DNA of 6,484 bases from an uncultured Mediterraneibacter sp. (GTDB taxonomy: Bacteria > Bacillota > Clostridia > Lachnospirales > Lachnospiraceae): contig CAKRWZ010000088.1 in the NCBI GenBank assembly GCA_934418295.1, positions 1-6,484 on the forward strand. The letters run 5' to 3'. The position numbers and the translations under genes are program-made. Shown piece by piece: positions 6,111 through 6,484 of this stretch; positions within the stretch are counted from its first letter, which is position 1; every line of letters begins with the position of its first letter. The notes under the pieces were generated by a model. The model was not told the origin of the DNA and made no database searches. It was given only the letters and a program-made list of their open reading frames with translations.

Positions 6111-6155
6111 CAAGCCGCAGCGGGGAGTTAAATCCGTTGCGGCTTGGGCTTTTTT
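6111..6155 (+). terminator. Rho-independent terminator after the tnpV remnant
   Basis: CAAGCCGCAGCGG (6111-6123) pairs with CCGTTGCGGCTTG (6134-6146) as 13 bp with one G-U pair and a 10-base loop, followed by GGC and six T residues (6150-6155). It sits 5 bases after the tnpV stop and probably came with that gene. On the minus strand the hairpin lacks a T-run, so it is not a good terminator for the converging gene. Confidence 0.85.
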
Positions 6156-6157
6156 AT

Positions 6158-6484
6158 TCAGTTGCTCTCGCTTTCCTCGGTGGTGGGCGGCTCGGTCTGA
6201 GCTGCCGTTGTGTTCTCCGGGGTTGCGGTTTCCGGCTCGGTAGTCACGGTGTTATCCGGTGCTTGGGTGTTGTTTTGCTGTGAGCCGGTGGCGGTGATAA
6301 CATCGCCGTTATGAAGCGTGGCGTCGTGAGAGAAAATTCCCCATTTAGGAGTAAGGGTGATTTCCGTGCCTGCGGCTGCGTTTACAGTGAAGGTGAAGGC
6401 CGAACCATTCACGAAAATCTGCTCGGTGTAATAGGTTTCATCACCGATTTTTATACTGCAATAGCCTGTTGCGCCTGCCGTTCC
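6158..6484 (-). CDS. C-terminal end of an unidentified, probably secreted or surface protein
   Basis: The minus-strand frame is open from the right edge to a TGA at 6158-6160 and gives 108 residues; the start is outside the window. The first about 65 residues look beta-rich (GYCSIKIGDETYYTEQIF, FTFTVNAAAGTEITLTPKWG). The last about 45 are a low-complexity Thr/Glu/Pro/Asn/Gln tail (for example APDNTVTTEPETATPENTT), typical of extracellular linkers. No LPXTG motif, membrane segment or repeat-type cell-wall domain is visible at the end, so the protein would have to be held by its missing N-terminal part or be released. Its position beside tnpV debris suggests it may belong to the same mobile element, but I do not recognise the family. 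A GTG at 6410-6412 is inside the frame and is not evidence of a start. Confidence 0.65.
   Translation of the reverse strand, partial: GTAGATGYCSIKIGDETYYTEQIFVNGSAFTFTVNAAAGTEITLTPKWGIFSHDATLHNGDVITATGSQQNNTQAPDNTVTTEPETATPENTTAAQTEPPTTEESESN

Overview
The window looks like chromosomal DNA of a gut-type member of the Firmicutes, most likely Lachnospiraceae (Clostridia). The reasons are the glutamine-dependent gatC-gatA pair with AGGAGG ribosome binding sites, moderate GC content, a zinc-ribbon membrane protein of a kind common in these bacteria, and TnpV-type mobile-element debris at the right end. The taxonomic call rests on recognising protein families, not on a database search.

Left part, minus strand (1-2410): a gene for a zinc-ribbon, single-pass membrane protein with a duplicated extracellular domain is followed by gatC and then gatA, which runs off the left edge. 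All three point the same way with short gaps (65 and about 13 bases) and could form one transcript. GatC and GatA are two subunits of the GatCAB amidotransferase, which converts mischarged Glu-tRNA(Gln) and/or Asp-tRNA(Asn) to the correct aminoacyl-tRNA. gatB would be expected just beyond the left edge.

Middle, plus strand (2498-5554): a divergent intergenic region of about 150 bases carries a plausible promoter on each strand. On the plus strand it drives a PaaI-type hotdog thioesterase and, 80 bases later, a complete 828-residue P-type cation ATPase. The ATPase resembles the CtpE/CaxP-like branch, so calcium is its likely ion.

Right part (5542-6484): gene content changes abruptly. The ATPase stop codon lies inside a perfect hairpin, followed by two more short hairpins and then a 20-bp perfect stem with a T-run, which is the transcription terminator. 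After that come two broken mobile-element genes fused to each other: the start of a small conjugative-element-type protein with an in-frame TGA, and the C-terminal three quarters of a TnpV protein, joined at the short sequence AATCGG. A second intrinsic terminator follows. At the right edge is the C-terminal end of an unidentified minus-strand protein with a Thr/Pro/Glu/Asn-rich tail. This end reads as a decayed mobile-element scar next to an intact housekeeping region. The most unusual item is the cluster of hairpins at 5542-5676, which could be the end of a transposable element or a structured RNA; the sequence alone does not decide which.
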